From Arthrobacter sp. OY3WO11 (GTDB lineage: Bacteria; Actinomycetota; Actinomycetes; Actinomycetales; Micrococcaceae), in NCBI RefSeq assembly GCF_001641125.1, contig NZ_LWLP01000001.1, positions 1,777,265 to 1,841,264 on the forward strand: a stretch of 64,000 bases of DNA. The letters are read 5' to 3'. The position numbers were made by a program, and so were the translations under genes. A model generated the notes under the pieces. That model saw only the letters and a list, made by a program, of their open reading frames with translations. It was not told where the DNA came from and did no database searches. Shown in pieces: positions 63,168-64,000 of the stretch; within the stretch, counting starts at the first letter, position 1, and each line of letters opens with the position of its first letter.

Positions 63168-63653
63168 TCAAACCTCCACTTCAGACGGGCGGCGGCGTGA
63201 GGACCGGCGCCGGGTTTTGTGTGCTGGATATCCGCCGGCTTCCAGCCCGGCGTGGCGCTCAAAGGGATTGCTCGTCCCCGGGTTGCCGGTGCGCACCAGC
63301 GACCACCCTGCGGCGAGGAAATACAGGGGAAGGAACGGCGCGCCCAAGCAGTAGGCGTACTGGGTGCAGTGCTTTTCCTCGTGGCCCAGCAGGGCGGGGC
63401 GGGACAATAACTCAGTGCCGGTGCAGCGGGACAGCACCACGTTGCCTACGGTGAAAGCTCCGGCGAAAGGCAGCCGCGGCCTGTACCCGGAGGCGAGGAT
63501 CAGGCCGCGGGGGCCGCTGCTGATCCGGGTGCGCGCGGCGAGGGCCACGGCGAGGCCGAGGACAGTGCTGCCGTTAACCAGGTTCGCAACCTGCCGCAGT
63601 CTCTGCGCAGCGGTGAGGCGCTTTTGGGGTCCCGGGCGCCGCGGCACTGTCAT
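63168..63653 (-). CDS. HExxH-containing hypothetical protein
   Basis: 161 residues. Contains LLGHEEKHCTQYAYCLG (about residues 88-104), an HExxH motif, then a hydrophobic stretch PFLPLYFLAAGWSLV and NPFERHAGLEAGGY, whose Glu or His could be a third zinc ligand. Family not recognised; it resembles short putative metalloproteases. Basic Arg-rich tail. Start MTVPRRPGP at 63653; the longer frame to 63770 covers the pheS promoter region. The gene ahead (SIMPL) starts three bases after its stop. Confidence 0.72.
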   Translation of the reverse strand: MTVPRRPGPQKRLTAAQRLRQVANLVNGSTVLGLAVALAARTRISSGPRGLILASGYRPRLPFAGAFTVGNVVLSRCTGTELLSRPALLGHEEKHCTQYAYCLGAPFLPLYFLAAGWSLVRTGNPGTSNPFERHAGLEAGGYPAHKTRRRSSRRRPSEVEV

Positions 63654-63680
63654 GAGGCTATGGTAGCCGGAGCCTTCAAT

Positions 63681-63687
63681 TAGACTG
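63681..63687 (+). promoter_or_regulatory. Possible -10 for pheS
   Basis: TTAGACT (63681-63687) in the 213-base gap before pheS gives a TAGACT hexamer, about 180 bases upstream of the start codon. The intervening leader has no clear ORF. Weak. Confidence 0.3.
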
Positions 63688-63866
63688 GAGGGCAGTGGCC
63701 GCCGGTTCAGCCGGTGTGCCCGGACCTGGTCATTGAATGAACCGGAATGCACAGTTGGCATTGGGGACATTCATCCATGACCTGCCAGTGGACGGACGCG
63801 CCGCCGGGAAACCGCGCAGGGCTGCCCCGTTCACCGGCAGCCACGACTCGTAGCTAAGAACAGTAG

Positions 63867-64000
63867 ATGACTGAAACCTTGCCGGGCGCCGCCATCCCGA
63901 ACCCCACGGATGAAGCCGCCATCACTGCCGCTGTAGACCAGGCCGTCGCCGCCATTGCCGGCGCGGGTACCCTTGATGAGCTGAAGGCGGTGCGGCTCGC
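63867..64000 (+). CDS. pheS: Phenylalanyl-tRNA synthetase alpha subunit (3' end outside window)
   Basis: MTETLPGAAIPNPTDEAAI then VDQAVAAIAGAGTLDELKAVRLA: the N-terminal coiled region of PheS, 45 codons visible. Position after the infC-rplT-methylase block agrees with pheST in related genomes. The rest lies beyond base 64000. ATG chosen as first in-frame start; TAAGAA precedes it. Confidence 0.85.
   Translation, partial: MTETLPGAAIPNPTDEAAITAAVDQAVAAIAGAGTLDELKAVRL

Noticed and set aside
63660..63866. T-box or phenylalanine leader before pheS
   Set aside because: No T-box sequence and no short ORF rich in Phe codons was seen.

Overview
The window is GC-rich, gene-dense chromosome from an actinobacterium of the order Micrococcales, most likely Arthrobacter or Pseudarthrobacter. 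This rests on gene order (infB-rbfA-truB-ribF-rpsO-pnp; ftsK-pgsA-cinA-HTH-recA-recX-miaB-miaA-dapF-hflX-lexA; infC-rpmI-rplT-rRNA methylase-pheS), protein sequences typical of that group, and frequent GTG/TTG starts. The genus is inference; no rRNA or tRNA gene is visible. There is no prophage, insertion sequence, plasmid or CRISPR array: this is mainly core chromosome with a few accessory pieces.

Layout. 1-2.9 kb: translation (infB truncated at the left edge, rbfA) with a large nested palindrome between them. 3-9.9 kb: a secreted beta-propeller-like protein, guanine deaminase, thioredoxin, aminotransferase, truB, membrane proteins, and terC behind a likely yybP-ykoY Mn2+ riboswitch. 10-18.2 kb: ribF, tryptophan catabolism (kynA-kynU), rpsO, pnp, an M16 peptidase and a DUF1579 protein. 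18.5-20 kb: a frameshifted DUF222/HNH (13E12-like) gene. 20-26 kb: a molybdenum-cofactor island (moaD, moaA; molybdopterin oxidoreductase, moeA, moaC, mogA, moaE). 26-32 kb: dapB, an acyltransferase-like membrane protein, a short DUF222 fragment with a perfect 18-bp minisatellite, dapA, RNase J. 32-45.6 kb: ftsK, pgsA, cinA, regulators, recA-recX, miaB, miaA, dapF, a methyltransferase and hflX with a long structured leader starting with a six-codon ORF. 45.6-49.3 kb: a DinG-type helicase and the divergent lexA/LysM pair. 49.4-55.2 kb: his operon (hisC-hisB-hisH-small membrane protein-priA), sseB, MFS. 55.2-64 kb: a 20-bp perfect inverted repeat, DUF1844, infC (AUU start)-rpmI-rplT, rRNA methylase, GlsB-type protein, MFS, NUDIX, SOS-boxed radical SAM protein, SIMPL protein, HExxH protein and the start of pheS.

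Two regulatory themes run across the window. First, five LexA-type boxes (consensus TTCGAAC-N4-GTTCGAA) sit before a DUF222 fragment, recA, lexA and its divergent LysM gene (two boxes), and the Rv2578c-type radical SAM gene, giving a local SOS regulon. Second, at least fifteen ORFs have a TANNNT hexamer ending 6-7 nt before the start codon, the spacing expected if transcription begins on the start codon (leaderless mRNAs).

The least explained items are the hflX leader with its leaderless MFLIFE uORF, the terC regulatory region with a 10-bp dyad abutting the riboswitch, the two intergenic palindromes at 2.2 and 55.25 kb, the SOS-linked minisatellite gene, and the 52-codon membrane protein inside the his operon. 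All functional statements come from reading the sequence; no database search was run.
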